From Patulibacter medicamentivorans (lineage in GTDB: Bacteria; Actinomycetota; Thermoleophilia; Solirubrobacterales; Solirubrobacteraceae), in the NCBI RefSeq assembly GCF_000240225.1, contig NZ_AGUD01000003.1, forward strand, positions 18,280-82,279: 64,000 nucleotides of DNA, written 5' to 3'. Of this stretch, positions 1 through 11,291 are shown piece after piece. The notes beneath the pieces were generated by a model that ran no database searches, was not told the origin of the DNA, and saw only the letters and a program-made list of their open reading frames with translations. Each line of letters begins with the position of its first letter. Position 1 is the stretch's first letter. The position numbers were made by a program, and so were the translations under genes.

Positions 1-47
1 GCGGTGAACAGGCGGCGGTAGACGGGGTGGCGCAGCGGCGCGAGCAT
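1..47 (-). CDS. MFS-type permease, N-terminal fragment
   Basis: An ATG at 45-47 on the minus strand opens a frame that runs off the left edge. The 15 visible residues begin MLAPLRHPVYRRLFTA, a start typical of 12-helix major facilitator permeases, but no membrane helix is inside the window. It is divergent from the ArsR gene at 194, an arrangement common for metal or drug exporters controlled by a neighbouring repressor. The identification rests on very few residues and is an inference. Confidence 0.4.
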   Translation of the reverse strand, partial: MLAPLRHPVYRRLFT

Positions 48-85
48 CGGGCGATCGGCGGCGGGAGGCGGGGCCCACCCTCCCA

Positions 86-187
86 ATATATGCACAATCG
101 CTCATATATGCATACGTCGGCTGGCGGACGCGATGGCCGCGCCGTGCCGGCGATCCTGCTCGCCACGGACGCCGGGGTGCCTATGAT
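86..187 (+). promoter_or_regulatory. AT-rich direct repeats and leaderless -10 box before ArsR
   Basis: Two copies of ATATATGCA lie at 86-94 and 104-112 in otherwise very GC-rich DNA, between the divergent MFS fragment and the ArsR gene. A -10-like TATGAT sits at 182-187, six nucleotides before the GTG at 194, so the ArsR transcript is probably leaderless. The AT-rich repeats are the likely binding site for the adjacent ArsR protein; this is inferred from position. Confidence 0.45.
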
Positions 188-193
188 CGGGGC

Positions 194-568
194 GTGCCGC
201 ACCCCTCCGAGCACGAACCGGCCGGCCGACCCCTCAGCGGCGTCGAGGCCGCGGCCCTGGCCGAGGGCCTGCAGGCGTTCGCGACCGCCAGCCGGCTGCG
301 GCTGCTGTGGGCGCTCCTGGACGGCGAGCTGCCGGTCGAGGAGCTGGCCCAGCGGAGCGAACTCACGCCGAGCGCCGCCTCGCACCAGCTGCGGGTGCTG
401 CGCCAGGCGCGGCTGGTCGCGGTCCGGCGCAGCGGGCGCCAGGCGTTCTACCGCCTGCACGACCACCACCTGCCCGACCTGCTGGCGTCGATGCGCCACC
501 ACCACGAGCACGTCCATCCTCCGGCCGGCGCGTTCGCCCCGGAGGCGGAGCGCACGAGCGCTCGCTAG
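194..568 (+). CDS. ArsR/SmtB-family metal-responsive repressor
   Basis: A 124-aa winged-helix protein starting at GTG. The helix-turn-helix is around residues 45-70 (ELAQRSELTPSAASHQLRVL), followed by a beta-hairpin wing (RRSGRQAFYRLHD). The last helix is rich in histidines (DHHLPDLLASMRHHHEHVH), which matches the alpha-5 metal-sensing site of SmtB/CzrA-type zinc, nickel or cobalt sensors rather than the cysteine site of arsenic sensors. It should repress the divergent permease and itself. Its TAG overlaps tail-to-tail with the stop codon of the MarR gene. The metal identity is inference. Confidence 0.88.
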   Translation: MPHPSEHEPAGRPLSGVEAAALAEGLQAFATASRLRLLWALLDGELPVEELAQRSELTPSAASHQLRVLRQARLVAVRRSGRQAFYRLHDHHLPDLLASMRHHHEHVHPPAGAFAPEAERTSAR

Positions 569-1005
569 TCGCCGCCGTCGGCGGCGAGCTGCTGGAGGCG
601 CTCGAGCACGCGCAGCAGGCTCGCGACCTCGTCGGGCGGGAGCGCCCGCAGCGCCGGCGGCGGCTGGTCGAGGATCTCCCTGGCGCGCACGGCGGCGGCG
701 CGGCCGGCCGCCGTCAGCTGCACCAGCTTCGCCCGCCGGTCGTCGGGGTGCGGGGTCCGCTGGACCAGTCCTCGCTCCTGGAGGTCGTCGACGATCAGCG
801 TCGCGTACGGGGGGTCGGCCCCGAGTCGCGCCGCCAGCTCGCGGAGCGTCAGCGGCTGGTCGACGAGCCGGCGCAGTGCCCGGGTGCGCGCGAAGCTCAG
901 GCCGAGCGCCTCGGTCACGGCGGTCCTGCGGTCGGCGTCGAGCACCAGGTCGGACATCGCCCGCCAGGCGCGACGCGCGGCGTCGGCGGTCGCGTCGTCG
1001 CTCAT
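565..1005 (-). CDS. MarR-family transcriptional regulator
   Basis: A 146-aa MarR-type winged helix protein (MSDDATADAA...). The recognition region TLRELAARLGADPPYATLIV is at about residues 53-72 and the wing, with the conserved DDRRAKLVQLTAAG, follows at about 90-103. It starts with an ATGA overlap on the stop of the upstream efflux pump gene, so the two are translationally coupled. The product probably represses the pump operon through the palindrome over the pump start codon, and its ligand would be a pump substrate. Family assignment is firm; the ligand is unknown. Confidence 0.9.
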   Translation of the reverse strand: MSDDATADAARRAWRAMSDLVLDADRRTAVTEALGLSFARTRALRRLVDQPLTLRELAARLGADPPYATLIVDDLQERGLVQRTPHPDDRRAKLVQLTAAGRAAAVRAREILDQPPPALRALPPDEVASLLRVLERLQQLAADGGD

Positions 1006-2453
1006 GCCCGCACCGATGCCTCGGCCAGGCGACGCGCGGTGCGCGTGGCGCTGGCCTGCGCCGCCGAGGTGCTCGCGGCCAGGCCGAGCGCCACGACGGC
1101 GACGCCGAGGGCGCCGATCAGCCACCACGCGGGGTGGCTCGCCGGCGACAGGTCGGCGTGCAGCGAGTCGCCGACCCCGGCGGTGGCCACGGCGCCGACC
1201 AGCGCGACGCCGACGGTCTGCCCGATCTGCCGGCTCGTCGATGCGACGGCGGCGGCGACGCCGGCCTGGCTGGGCGGCATGCCCGAGACCGCGGTGTTGG
1301 TGATCGGCGGGTTCACGGCGCCGAACCCTAGCCCGAAGGCGCAGTAGGCGAGCAGCAGCCAGGCGAGCGACGTGTCGGGGCCCAGCGACACGAGCATCAC
1401 GCTGCCGACGCCCAGTCCCAGGCCGCCGACCACCAGCGGGCCGCGCGCCCCGCGCGACGCGACCACGCGGCCGGCGATCGGGCCCGCCAGCACGGTCATG
1501 AGCGCCATCGGCAGCGTGCAGAGCCCGGCGCCGACGGGCGACAGGCCGCGGACCTCCTGCAGGTAGAGGGTGTTGACGAACAGGAACCCGCCGAAGGCCA
1601 TGAACGTCGCGACGGCGATCACGGTCGATGCGGCGAACGGCCGGCTGGTGAAGAACCGCAGCTCGATCAGCGGGTCGCTCGTCCGCAGCTCGTGGCGCAC
1701 GAGCGCGAGAAGTGCGACAGCGGCCGTGACCGCGAGGGCGACGATCGGCGGCGAGCCCCAACCGAGGCCCGGGCCCTCGATGATCGCCGAGGTCGCCGTC
1801 GCCAGCATCACGATCACCAGCAGCTGGCCGAGCGGGTCGGGGCGGCGCGGGCGCGGGGCGCGGGACTCCGGCACGAAGCGCGCGGTCAGTGCGATCGCGA
1901 CCAGGCCGATCGGGATGTTGACCAGGAACACGGCGCGCCAGCTCAACTCGACCAGCGCGCCGCCGAGGACCGGTCCCAGCGCCATGCTGACGCCGACGAC
2001 GGCGGCCCAGACGCCGATCGCCCGGGCCCGCTCCGCCGGATCCTCGAACGTGTTGCGGATGATCGACATCGCCACCGGGTTGAGCATCGATCCGCCGACG
2101 CCCTGCAGCACGCGGAAGGCGATCAGCCACTCGATCCCCGGCGCGAGGCTGCAGCCGAGCGACGCGACGGTGAACAGCGCCAGGCCGAGCTGGAACACGC
2201 GAGCGCGGCCCAGCCGGTCGCCCGTCGAGCCGCCCAGCATCAGCAGGCTCGCCAGCGACACGGTGTAGGCGGCCGTCGTCCACTGCAGGCCGGACACCGA
2301 GGCGTCGAGGTCCTGCCGGATCGCCGGCAGGGCGACGTTGACGGCGGTGGCGTCCATCCCCACGATCAGCAGGCTCAGGCAGCAGATCGCCAGCACGACC
2401 CGGGGCTGTGTGCGGGCCCGCCGGTCGGTGGGGGCCGAGATCGATATAGCCAT
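1002..2453 (-). CDS. DHA2-family (EmrB/QacA type) drug:proton antiporter
   Basis: A 483-aa major facilitator with about 14 predicted membrane segments, the usual DHA2 size. It carries the DHA2 signature GMDATAVNVALPAI near the N-terminus, motif A as GGSTGDRLGRARVF, and motif C as a glycine-rich segment (GVWAAVVGVSMALGPVLGG). It should export hydrophobic or cationic compounds at the cytoplasmic membrane using the proton gradient. The start ATG lies six nucleotides after a TATAGT -10 box and inside a palindrome, so transcription is probably leaderless and repressible by the downstream MarR protein. The substrate cannot be told from sequence. Confidence 0.93.
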   Translation of the reverse strand: MAISISAPTDRRARTQPRVVLAICCLSLLIVGMDATAVNVALPAIRQDLDASVSGLQWTTAAYTVSLASLLMLGGSTGDRLGRARVFQLGLALFTVASLGCSLAPGIEWLIAFRVLQGVGGSMLNPVAMSIIRNTFEDPAERARAIGVWAAVVGVSMALGPVLGGALVELSWRAVFLVNIPIGLVAIALTARFVPESRAPRPRRPDPLGQLLVIVMLATATSAIIEGPGLGWGSPPIVALAVTAAVALLALVRHELRTSDPLIELRFFTSRPFAASTVIAVATFMAFGGFLFVNTLYLQEVRGLSPVGAGLCTLPMALMTVLAGPIAGRVVASRGARGPLVVGGLGLGVGSVMLVSLGPDTSLAWLLLAYCAFGLGFGAVNPPITNTAVSGMPPSQAGVAAAVASTSRQIGQTVGVALVGAVATAGVGDSLHADLSPASHPAWWLIGALGVAVVALGLAASTSAAQASATRTARRLAEASVRA

Positions 2454-2465
2454 ACAATGACTATA
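2445..2465 (-). promoter_or_regulatory. MarR-type operator over the efflux pump start
   Basis: An imperfect palindrome, ATAGCCAT at 2446-2453 and ATGACTAT at 2457-2464 around ACA, overlaps the pump ATG. The minus-strand -10 hexamer TATAGT (2465-2460) is within it. Occupation by the MarR protein would block initiation directly. It is an AT-rich island in GC-rich DNA. Confidence 0.6.
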
Positions 2466-2540
2466 GCAATATAACTATCTGCTCCAGGCGTCCGGGTTGC
2501 GGGCACGGCCGCCGGCGGCGCCGGCCGCGCACGGTTGCGA

Positions 2541-4919
<2,379 letters not shown>

Positions 4920-4961
4920 CGGGTCTCCATCGGTCGGGCCGAGGCGGCCTTCGCGGTCGGG

Positions 4962-5378
4962 TCAGCGCGCCTGCTGGATCCGGATCAGGTTGCCCGCGGG
5001 ATCGCGGAAGGCGCAGTCGCGGACCCCGTACGGCTGGTCGGTCGGTTCCTGGACGACCTCGGCGTCGCTGGCCTGCAGCCGCTCGAAGGCGCCGTCGACG
5101 TCGGTGGTCGCCAGGTTGATGCTGGCGAAGGTGCCCTTCGCCATCATCTCGGCGACCGTGCGCTGCTCGTCGTCGGTCAGCCCCGAGGCCTGCGGCGGAT
5201 AGAGGACGATCGACGTCCCGGGCTGGTTGGCGGGGCCGAGGGTGAGCCAGTGCATCCCGCCGTACTCGACGTCGTTGCGGAGCTCGAAGCCGAGGGCGTC
5301 GCGGTAGAAGCCGAGCGAGGCCTGCGGGTCGTCGTGGGGGAGCATGGCCTGGAAGATCGTGATGTCCATGGCGCTCAC
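4962..5378 (-). CDS. VOC/glyoxalase-fold protein
   Basis: A 138-aa single-domain vicinal oxygen chelate protein. It shows the paired beta-alpha-beta-beta-beta modules, with DDPQASLGFYRDALGFEL in the first and DVDGAFERLQ...VRDCAFRDPAGNLIRI in the second. The closing FRDPAGNLIRI is typical of bleomycin/fosfomycin-type resistance and glyoxalase-like members. The start is GTG at 5378 or ATG at 5369; GTG lies just after the AraC stop. Its place between AraC and the UvrA-like gene suggests binding or modification of the same drug-like compound. The ligand is not known. Confidence 0.88.
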   Translation of the reverse strand: MSAMDITIFQAMLPHDDPQASLGFYRDALGFELRNDVEYGGMHWLTLGPANQPGTSIVLYPPQASGLTDDEQRTVAEMMAKGTFASINLATTDVDGAFERLQASDAEVVQEPTDQPYGVRDCAFRDPAGNLIRIQQAR

Positions 5379-5379
5379 C

Positions 5380-5835
5380 CTAGGTGCGGTCCGCGACCGG
5401 CGCTTCTCGATTCCTGATCGGTCTGGTGACCCGCTTGGCGACGCACGGCGCCAGGGCGGGATAGGGCTCGAATCCCGCGCCCGCCGCCTCGCGCCGGTAG
5501 ACGCTGGGCGGCATCCCGACCAGCTCGCTGAAGCGGGTGCTGAAGGTTCCCAGCGACGAGCAGCCGACCTCGAAGCAGACCTCGGTGACGCTCAGCTCGC
5601 CGATCCGCAGCAGCGCCATCGCGCGCTCGATCCGGCGCGTCATCAGGTAGCTGTAGGGCGACTCGCCGTAGGCGAGCCGGAACTGGCGGCTCAGGTGCCC
5701 GGCCGACATGTGGGCGTCGCGGGCGAGCGCCTCGACGTCCAGCGGCTGCGCGTACTCCCGGTCGATCCGATCGCGGACGCGGCGCAGCCGCGCGAGGTCG
5801 CTCAGGCGCGGGGCCGGGGCGGGGCTGCTGGTCAC
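5380..5835 (-). CDS. AraC-family regulator, DNA-binding domain only
   Basis: A 151-aa protein that is nearly all AraC/XylS double helix-turn-helix: DVEALARDAHMSAGHLSRQF then SVTEVCFEVGCSSLGTFSTRF with the family ending GMPPSVYRR. It lacks the usual N-terminal ligand domain, like the SoxS/MarA type. The GTG at 5835 overlaps the stop of the upstream TetR gene, so the two are coupled. It sits directly before the VOC and UvrA-like genes, which it probably activates. Confidence 0.88.
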   Translation of the reverse strand: MTSSPAPAPRLSDLARLRRVRDRIDREYAQPLDVEALARDAHMSAGHLSRQFRLAYGESPYSYLMTRRIERAMALLRIGELSVTEVCFEVGCSSLGTFSTRFSELVGMPPSVYRREAAGAGFEPYPALAPCVAKRVTRPIRNREAPVADRT

Positions 5836-6461
5836 GGGCCAGATCGTGCCACACCGGGCTGGGCGTGGACCGCGATCAGGCTGGTGGGCAGGTGGGCCAG
5901 GAGTCGGCCGAGGTCGACGCCGTCGTCCGACCGGGCGGCGATGAACGCGCCGTCGAAGTAGGCCAGCGCGATCCGGGCGAGCTCCTCGGCCTCGGCGCCA
6001 TCGGCGGCGATGCCGAAGGCGATGGCGGCCTGGGCGGCGAGCTTGCTCTGGGCGGTGTCCCGTACGCGGCCCACGACGGTGCGGACGTCGTGGTCGTCGC
6101 CGGTCGGGGGCTGCAGCGCCAGCACGATCAGCAGGCGGAGGAAGTCGGGGTGCTCCTCGAGGGCGTCGGCGGTGATCCTGACGCAGGCCGCCAGGTGCTC
6201 CTCGGCGCCGCCGACGCGCTCTCGGGGCAGTTCCAGGTCGCCGAAGAAGCGGACGGCGCCGCGCTCCATGACGGCGAGCAGGACGCCGTTCTTCGACCCG
6301 AAGTAGTGGTAGATCGAGCTCAGGGGGATGCCCGACGCCTTGACGAGCGCCGACACCGTCGCGGCCTCGTACCCGTGCTCGGCCATCAGCTGCTCGGCGG
6401 CGTCGAGCACCGCCTCGCGCGAGCGGGCGCCGCGCCGGTTCGGGGTCACGTCCGTGGCCAT
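5832..6461 (-). CDS. TetR-family repressor
   Basis: A 209-aa protein with the N-terminal TetR helix-turn-helix (AAEQLMAEHGYEAATVSALVKASGIPLSSIYHYFGSKNGVL) at about residues 15-60 and a helical ligand domain. The ATG at 6461 is chosen because the upstream extension has no coding character. It is the first gene of the minus-strand AraC-VOC-UvrA-like operon and is divergent from the aromatic meta-cleavage operon, with a 14-bp palindrome at that operon's start. It may control either or both. The inducer would be a pathway intermediate or a toxic aromatic; this is inference. Confidence 0.88.
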   Translation of the reverse strand: MATDVTPNRRGARSREAVLDAAEQLMAEHGYEAATVSALVKASGIPLSSIYHYFGSKNGVLLAVMERGAVRFFGDLELPRERVGGAEEHLAACVRITADALEEHPDFLRLLIVLALQPPTGDDHDVRTVVGRVRDTAQSKLAAQAAIAFGIAADGAEAEELARIALAYFDGAFIAARSDDGVDLGRLLAHLPTSLIAVHAQPGVARSGP

Positions 6462-6495
6462 CGCCACAGGGTAGGGCACGCGCAAGGTTTTGTAG

Positions 6496-6541
6496 TTGAC
6501 ACTCCAAATCATGTTCTGTAGCGTCCGCTCCAATGTTGGAG
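6496..6541 (+). promoter_or_regulatory. Promoter and palindromic operator of the meta-cleavage operon
   Basis: A good promoter reads TTGACA (6496-6501), 17-bp spacer, TAGCGT (6519-6524). The ATG of the first gene is eight nucleotides further on, so the transcript is probably leaderless. A perfect inverted repeat CTCCAA-TG-TTGGAG spans the start codon at 6528-6541 and is a likely TetR operator. Confidence 0.7.
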
Positions 6542-8587
6542 AACGGGAGCAGCGAGATCCGCGCCGACGTCGTGATCGTCGGCTACGGCCCCGTCGGGGC
6601 CACCGCCGCGAACGAGCTCGGGCAGGCCGGCCTCGACGTCGTGGTGGTCGAGCGCGATCCGTCGCCCTATCCGCGAGCGCGGGCGATCTCGACCGACGAG
6701 GACGTGCTGCGGTGCTGGCAGCACGTCGGTCTCGCGGACGCGCTGAAGGCCGAGATGCTCGGCGACCGACCGATCGACTTCGTCGACCGCCGCGGCCGCT
6801 CGTTCCTCTCGTTCAACCTGCGGTCGCGGGGGAACGGCCACCCGCCCCAGATGTTCATCTACCAGCCGGCGGTCGAGCGGACGATCCGCGCCGGCGTCGA
6901 GCGGTTCCCCAACGTGACCGTGCTGCTGGAGCGCGAAGCGGGCGCGGTGCGCCAGTCGTCCGCCGGCGTCGAGCTCGACGTCACCGACCTGCGCGACCGG
7001 TCGCGGTGCGTCGTGCGCGCCTCGTTCCTGCTCGCCTGCGACGGCGGCGCGAGCCCGATCCGCACGCAGCTGCAGATCGGGTTCGACGGGACGACGTACG
7101 AGGACCCGTGGGTGGTGATCGACACCAAGGTCGAGCGGGAGTGGCCCGAGGTCGACCGCCTGCGGTTCCACTGCGATCCCGAGCGCCCGGCGGTCGACTG
7201 CCCGACGCCGCTGGGGCACCACCGCTGGGAGTTCCCGGTCCTGCCGGGCGAGGACCGCGACGAGGTCTCCAGCGAGGCCTACGTCTGGACCCTGCTGGAC
7301 CGCCACGGCATCACGCCGGAGCACGTCACGATCCTGCGCCGCGCCGTCTACGTGCACCACGTCCGATTCGCGGAGCGCTGGCGCGCGGGTCGGGTCTTCC
7401 TGCTCGGCGACGCCGCGCACTGCATGCCACCGTGGATCGGGCAGGGGATGGCGTCCGGCGTACGAGACGCGCACAACCTCTGCTGGAAGCTGGCCGCGGT
7501 CGTCCGCGGCGAGGCGCTGCCCGCGCTGCTGGACAGCTACGAGCCGGAGCGCAAGCCCCACGTGCGGGCGGTGACGGCCCGGGCCGTGTTCTTCGGCCGG
7601 GTCATCACCGAGCGCCGTCGACCGCTCGCCGTCGCCCGCAACCTCGCGTTCGCCGCCGCGATGCGGGCGCCGGGCATCGGCCCGTACCTCCGCGACGGCG
7701 ACTGGTTCCCCGACAGCGACGACCGGCGCGGGTTCGTCGACCGCGCCAGCCGCGATGCGCATCCGATCGTCGGCAGGCGGCTGCCGCAGCCGCTCGTCAC
7801 CCCGAGCGGCGGGGCGGCGCCCGTCCCGCTCGACGACGTGCTCGGCCGCGGGTGGTCGATCCTGTCGCGCAGCCCGCGCCAGCCGGGACCCTGGGACGGC
7901 CTGGCCCGGGTCCTGGTCCTCGGTCGCGATCTGGCCGTCGAGGGCCCGCTGCTCGACGACGCCCTCGGCGCGACCGACGCGGTGATCGTGCGCCCCGACC
8001 GGACCGTCTTCGCCGCCGCCGCGGCCGGCGAGTCGTTCGCCGCGCCGCCCGCCGAGCTGCGCGGAGCCGGCGGATCGCTGCCGGTCGTCGCGGAGGCCGG
8101 TCCCGGCGAGCGGCTGCTGGCGGCCGTGGCCGCGCGTCTCGACGATCGTCGGCTCGAGCTCGCGATCGGCCACCTCCCGGGCCTGGCGGCGATCTTCGGC
8201 CAGATGGCCAAGGGGTACGTCCCGCGCGTCGCCAACGGCTTCGTCGGCGAGATCCAGTACGACCTCCGCCGCGCCGGCGGCCGGATCTCGACCTGGACGC
8301 TGAAGGTGGCCGGCCAGCGCGCGTTCGCGCGTCGCGGGGCCGCCGCCGACCCGGCGCTGACCGTCCGGATCGCGCTCGCCGACTTCCTGCGGATGGTGGC
8401 CGGCGAGCTCGACCAGGTCGAGCTGCTGCGGGCGCGTCGGATCGAGATCGCCGGCGACGGCCTGCTCGCGGCCCGCCTCGGCCCGCTCTTCGGCCGGCCG
8501 GCGCCGCCCGACGTCTACGTGGCGCCGCCGACCGTCGATCCGCCGGTCGTGGGTGGCCGGGATCCCATCAACCTCGTGGAGGCCTGA
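6533..8587 (+). CDS. FAD-dependent aromatic hydroxylase, MhpA-like
   Basis: A 684-aa flavoprotein monooxygenase of the PHBH fold. The dinucleotide motif VIVGYGPVGATAANELG is at about residues 14-30, the DG motif is ACDGGASPIR, and the second FAD motif is LLGDAAHCMPPWIGQGMASG. It should use NAD(P)H and O2 to hydroxylate a phenolic acid ortho to an existing hydroxyl, giving a catechol for the ring-cleaving enzyme encoded next. It is longer than typical MhpA (about 550 aa), with the extra length mostly at the C-terminus. It is first in a six-gene operon. The natural substrate (3-hydroxyphenylpropionate or a related acid) is inferred from the gene set. Confidence 0.9.
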   Translation: MLENGSSEIRADVVIVGYGPVGATAANELGQAGLDVVVVERDPSPYPRARAISTDEDVLRCWQHVGLADALKAEMLGDRPIDFVDRRGRSFLSFNLRSRGNGHPPQMFIYQPAVERTIRAGVERFPNVTVLLEREAGAVRQSSAGVELDVTDLRDRSRCVVRASFLLACDGGASPIRTQLQIGFDGTTYEDPWVVIDTKVEREWPEVDRLRFHCDPERPAVDCPTPLGHHRWEFPVLPGEDRDEVSSEAYVWTLLDRHGITPEHVTILRRAVYVHHVRFAERWRAGRVFLLGDAAHCMPPWIGQGMASGVRDAHNLCWKLAAVVRGEALPALLDSYEPERKPHVRAVTARAVFFGRVITERRRPLAVARNLAFAAAMRAPGIGPYLRDGDWFPDSDDRRGFVDRASRDAHPIVGRRLPQPLVTPSGGAAPVPLDDVLGRGWSILSRSPRQPGPWDGLARVLVLGRDLAVEGPLLDDALGATDAVIVRPDRTVFAAAAAGESFAAPPAELRGAGGSLPVVAEAGPGERLLAAVAARLDDRRLELAIGHLPGLAAIFGQMAKGYVPRVANGFVGEIQYDLRRAGGRISTWTLKVAGQRAFARRGAAADPALTVRIALADFLRMVAGELDQVELLRARRIEIAGDGLLAARLGPLFGRPAPPDVYVAPPTVDPPVVGGRDPINLVEA

Positions 8588-8590
8588 CCG

Positions 8591-9604
8591 ATGAACCGCA
8601 CCGCTCCCGTCTGCAAGCTGGGCCACGTCCAGCTGGCGACCCCCGACATCGACGCCTCGCTGCGGTTCTTCCGCGACCTCGTCGGCCTCGACGTCGTGGG
8701 GGAGGACGACGGCCGGGTCTACCTGCGCGCCTGGAACGAGGTCGATCACCACTCGCTCGTCCTGCGCGAGGGGCCGACCGGCGTCGACCACTTCGCGCTG
8801 CGCGCCTCGAGCGCCGCCCATCTCGATGCGCTCGCCGTCGATCTGCGGGCCCACGGGATCGCGGTCGACGAGGTCGCCGCCGGCGCGGAGCTCGGCCAGG
8901 GCGACGCGATCCGCTTCGTCTCGCCGCAGGGCCACCCGTGGGAGGTCTACTGGGAGATGGCCAAGGGCCGGCAGGACTCGCACCTGCTGAACCAGCGCGG
9001 CAAGGCGTACCTGCGCGGCAGCTCGCCGATGCACCTGGACCACATCAACATCGCGTGCGTCGACCCGGCCGCCGGCGAGGCGTTCCTCGCCGACCGCCTC
9101 GGCTTCCTGCGTCGCGAGTACGTCCAGCCGACCGACGGTCCCGTCTTCGCCTCGTGGATGTCGGTCACGTCGCAGATCCACGACATCGCGATCGCGATGG
9201 ACCCGCCGCCCTCGCTGCGCGACGGCCGACTGCACCACATCTCCTACATCCACCAGGACCGCTCGGACGTGCTGCGGGCCGGCGAGATCATGCGCGACGC
9301 CGAGGTGCAGATCGACCTCGCGCCGGGCAAGCACGGGATCAGCCAGGCGTTCTTCCTCTACGTCAAGGACCCGGGATCGGGACATCGGGTCGAGCTGTTC
9401 GCGGGCGGCATGCACGTCTTCGACCCCGACTGGGAGCCGGTTCGCTGGGACGAGACGAACATCGAGACCGGCATGGTCTGGGTCGGCCCCGACTTCCTGC
9501 CGGGATCGGGCGGGCCGATGGACCCGACGACGCCGTGCCTGCCGGAGGCCGATCCCGCCGGCCGGCCGGCCGCGGGGGTCGCCGCCACCGAGGCCGGCCG
9601 ATGA
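8591..9604 (+). CDS. Type I extradiol catechol 2,3-dioxygenase
   Basis: A 337-aa two-domain VOC dioxygenase. Iron ligands are recognisable as the His in HLDHINIA, the His in LHHISYI and the Glu in HRVELFAGG of the C-terminal half. It cleaves the catechol ring next to the hydroxyls, using Fe(II) and O2, to a yellow semialdehyde. Classical mhp operons use an unrelated LigB-type MhpB, so this operon pairs mhp-like genes with an XylE/BphC-type dioxygenase. It begins three nucleotides after the hydroxylase stop. Confidence 0.9.
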   Translation: MNRTAPVCKLGHVQLATPDIDASLRFFRDLVGLDVVGEDDGRVYLRAWNEVDHHSLVLREGPTGVDHFALRASSAAHLDALAVDLRAHGIAVDEVAAGAELGQGDAIRFVSPQGHPWEVYWEMAKGRQDSHLLNQRGKAYLRGSSPMHLDHINIACVDPAAGEAFLADRLGFLRREYVQPTDGPVFASWMSVTSQIHDIAIAMDPPPSLRDGRLHHISYIHQDRSDVLRAGEIMRDAEVQIDLAPGKHGISQAFFLYVKDPGSGHRVELFAGGMHVFDPDWEPVRWDETNIETGMVWVGPDFLPGSGGPMDPTTPCLPEADPAGRPAAGVAATEAGR

Positions 9605-10419
9605 GCGCGTCGGAGCGGGTCGGGCTCGAGCCCGCGACCCTGCGCGCGATCGCCGAGCTGCTGGCGCGGGCCGAGGGCGACCGCGATCCGATCGCTCCGC
9701 CGTCGGCGACCCACCCGGACCTGACCGTCGAGGAGGCCTACGAGATCCAGGCGATCAACGCCCGCGCGCGGGCCGAGGATCCGGCGGCCGCGATCGTCGG
9801 CCACAAGATCGGCCTGACCTCGCGGGCGATGCAGGAGATGCTCGGGGTCGACGAGCCCGACTACGGCTGCCTGTACGCCGACCGGGTCCTCGACGGCGGC
9901 GCGTCGATCGCCGCGGCCGACCTGATCGCCCCGCGCATCGAGCCGGAGATCGCCTTCGTGCTGGCCGAGCCGCTGGCCACGGCCGACGGGGCGGCGGTGA
10001 CGGCGCAGGACGTGCTCGCCGCCACCGCCTACGTGGTGCCGTCGATCGAGGTGATCGACAGCCGGATCAGCGACTGGCGGATCACGCTCGTCGACACGAT
10101 CGCCGACAACGCCAGCTGCGCCCGCGTCGTGCTCGGCGCCACCCGGACGCCGCCGGGCGACGTCGACCTGGCCGCCGCGGCGGTCGACCTGCGCGTCAAC
10201 GGCGAGTCGCTGCAGCGGGGCGTCGGCAGCGCCGTCCTCGGTCACCCCGCGGAGGCGGTCGCCTGGCTGGCCAACGCGCTCGCCGGCCACGGCGTGACGC
10301 TCGCGGCCGGGCAGGTGCTGATGCCGGGCTCGCTGACCGCGGCGGTGCCGTTCGAGCGGGGCGACCACGTGGTCGCCGACTTCGGTCCGCTCGGCGCGGT
10401 CGAGGTGCACGGCGCATGA
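9601..10419 (+). CDS. 2-oxopent-4-enoate hydratase family protein
   Basis: A 272-aa member of the fumarylacetoacetase-like hydratase/decarboxylase family (MhpD, DmpE). The family stretch [25 protein letters not shown] is at about residues 63-87, and acidic metal ligands appear in [10 protein letters not shown] and SIEVIDSRI. It adds water to the 2-hydroxydienoate released by the C-C hydrolase, giving 4-hydroxy-2-oxovalerate. It starts with an ATGA overlap on the dioxygenase gene. Confidence 0.9.
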   Translation: MSASERVGLEPATLRAIAELLARAEGDRDPIAPPSATHPDLTVEEAYEIQAINARARAEDPAAAIVGHKIGLTSRAMQEMLGVDEPDYGCLYADRVLDGGASIAAADLIAPRIEPEIAFVLAEPLATADGAAVTAQDVLAATAYVVPSIEVIDSRISDWRITLVDTIADNASCARVVLGATRTPPGDVDLAAAAVDLRVNGESLQRGVGSAVLGHPAEAVAWLANALAGHGVTLAAGQVLMPGSLTAAVPFERGDHVVADFGPLGAVEVHGA

Positions 10420-11291
10420 GGGCGACCGCGGCGATCGTCGGGTCGGGCAACATCGGCACCGACCTGCTCCACAAGCTCCGCCGCTCCGCGCACGTCGAGC
10501 CGCGCTGGATGATCGGCGTGGACCCCGGGTCGCCCGGGTTGGCTCGCGCTCGCGACCTGGGCGTGATCGCCAGCGCCGAGGGCATCGACTGGCTGCTGGC
10601 GCAGGACGAGCTTCCCGACCTGGTCTTCGAGGCGACCGCGGCGAAGGTCCATGCCGCCGCCGCGCCGCGCTACGCCGCCGCCGGCATCCGCGCGATCGAC
10701 CTGACCCCGGCGGCCGTGGGCCCGTTCGTGGTCCCGGCGGTCAACCTCGACGAGCACCTGGACAAGCCGAACGTGAACATGGTCACCTGCGGCGGCCAGG
10801 CGACGGTGCCGATGGTCCACGCCGTGGCGCGGGTGGCGCCGGTGCGCTACGCCGAGATCGTGGCGTCGATCGCGTCGCGCTCCGCCGGACCGGGCACCCG
10901 CGCCAGCATCGACGAGTTCACCCGGACGACGTCGCGGGCGATCAGCGAGGTCGGCGGCGCCGGGGAGGGGCGGGCGATCATCGTCCTCAACCCGGCCGAG
11001 CCGCCGCTCCTGATGCGGGACACGGTGATCTGCGAGATCGACCCCGACGCCGACCGCGACGCGATCGCTGCCTCGATCGCCGAGATGGCCGGCGAGGTCG
11101 CGCGCTACGTACCGGGCTACCGCCTGACGGCGCCGCCGCAGTTCGCGGACGGCCGGGTGACGATCCTGCTCGAGGTCGAGGGCGCCGGCGACTTCCTCGA
11201 GCGCTACAGCGGCAACCTCGACATCATGACCGCCGCCGCGACCCGGGTCGGGGAGCGGATCGCGCGGAAGGTCCTGGAGGTGCGGGCATGA
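10416..11291 (+). CDS. mhpF: Acetaldehyde dehydrogenase (acylating), MhpF-like
   Basis: A 291-aa protein beginning with a Rossmann motif ([17 protein letters not shown]) and carrying the catalytic cysteine in [12 protein letters not shown]. It converts acetaldehyde, NAD+ and CoA to acetyl-CoA. Family members form a channelling complex with the aldolase encoded immediately downstream; the reading frames overlap by ATGA, which fits equal production. Length matches MhpF/DmpF (about 300 aa). Confidence 0.93.
   Translation: MRATAAIVGSGNIGTDLLHKLRRSAHVEPRWMIGVDPGSPGLARARDLGVIASAEGIDWLLAQDELPDLVFEATAAKVHAAAAPRYAAAGIRAIDLTPAAVGPFVVPAVNLDEHLDKPNVNMVTCGGQATVPMVHAVARVAPVRYAEIVASIASRSAGPGTRASIDEFTRTTSRAISEVGGAGEGRAIIVLNPAEPPLLMRDTVICEIDPDADRDAIAASIAEMAGEVARYVPGYRLTAPPQFADGRVTILLEVEGAGDFLERYSGNLDIMTAAATRVGERIARKVLEVRA

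Noticed and set aside
27..1347. Long plus-strand frames over the ArsR/MarR region
   Set aside because: They are Arg/Ala-rich shadows of high-GC codons opposite or out of frame with recognisable ArsR and MarR proteins.
6509..9415. 968-codon minus-strand open frame
   Set aside because: It is antisense to the hydroxylase and dioxygenase genes, both of which carry full catalytic motifs.
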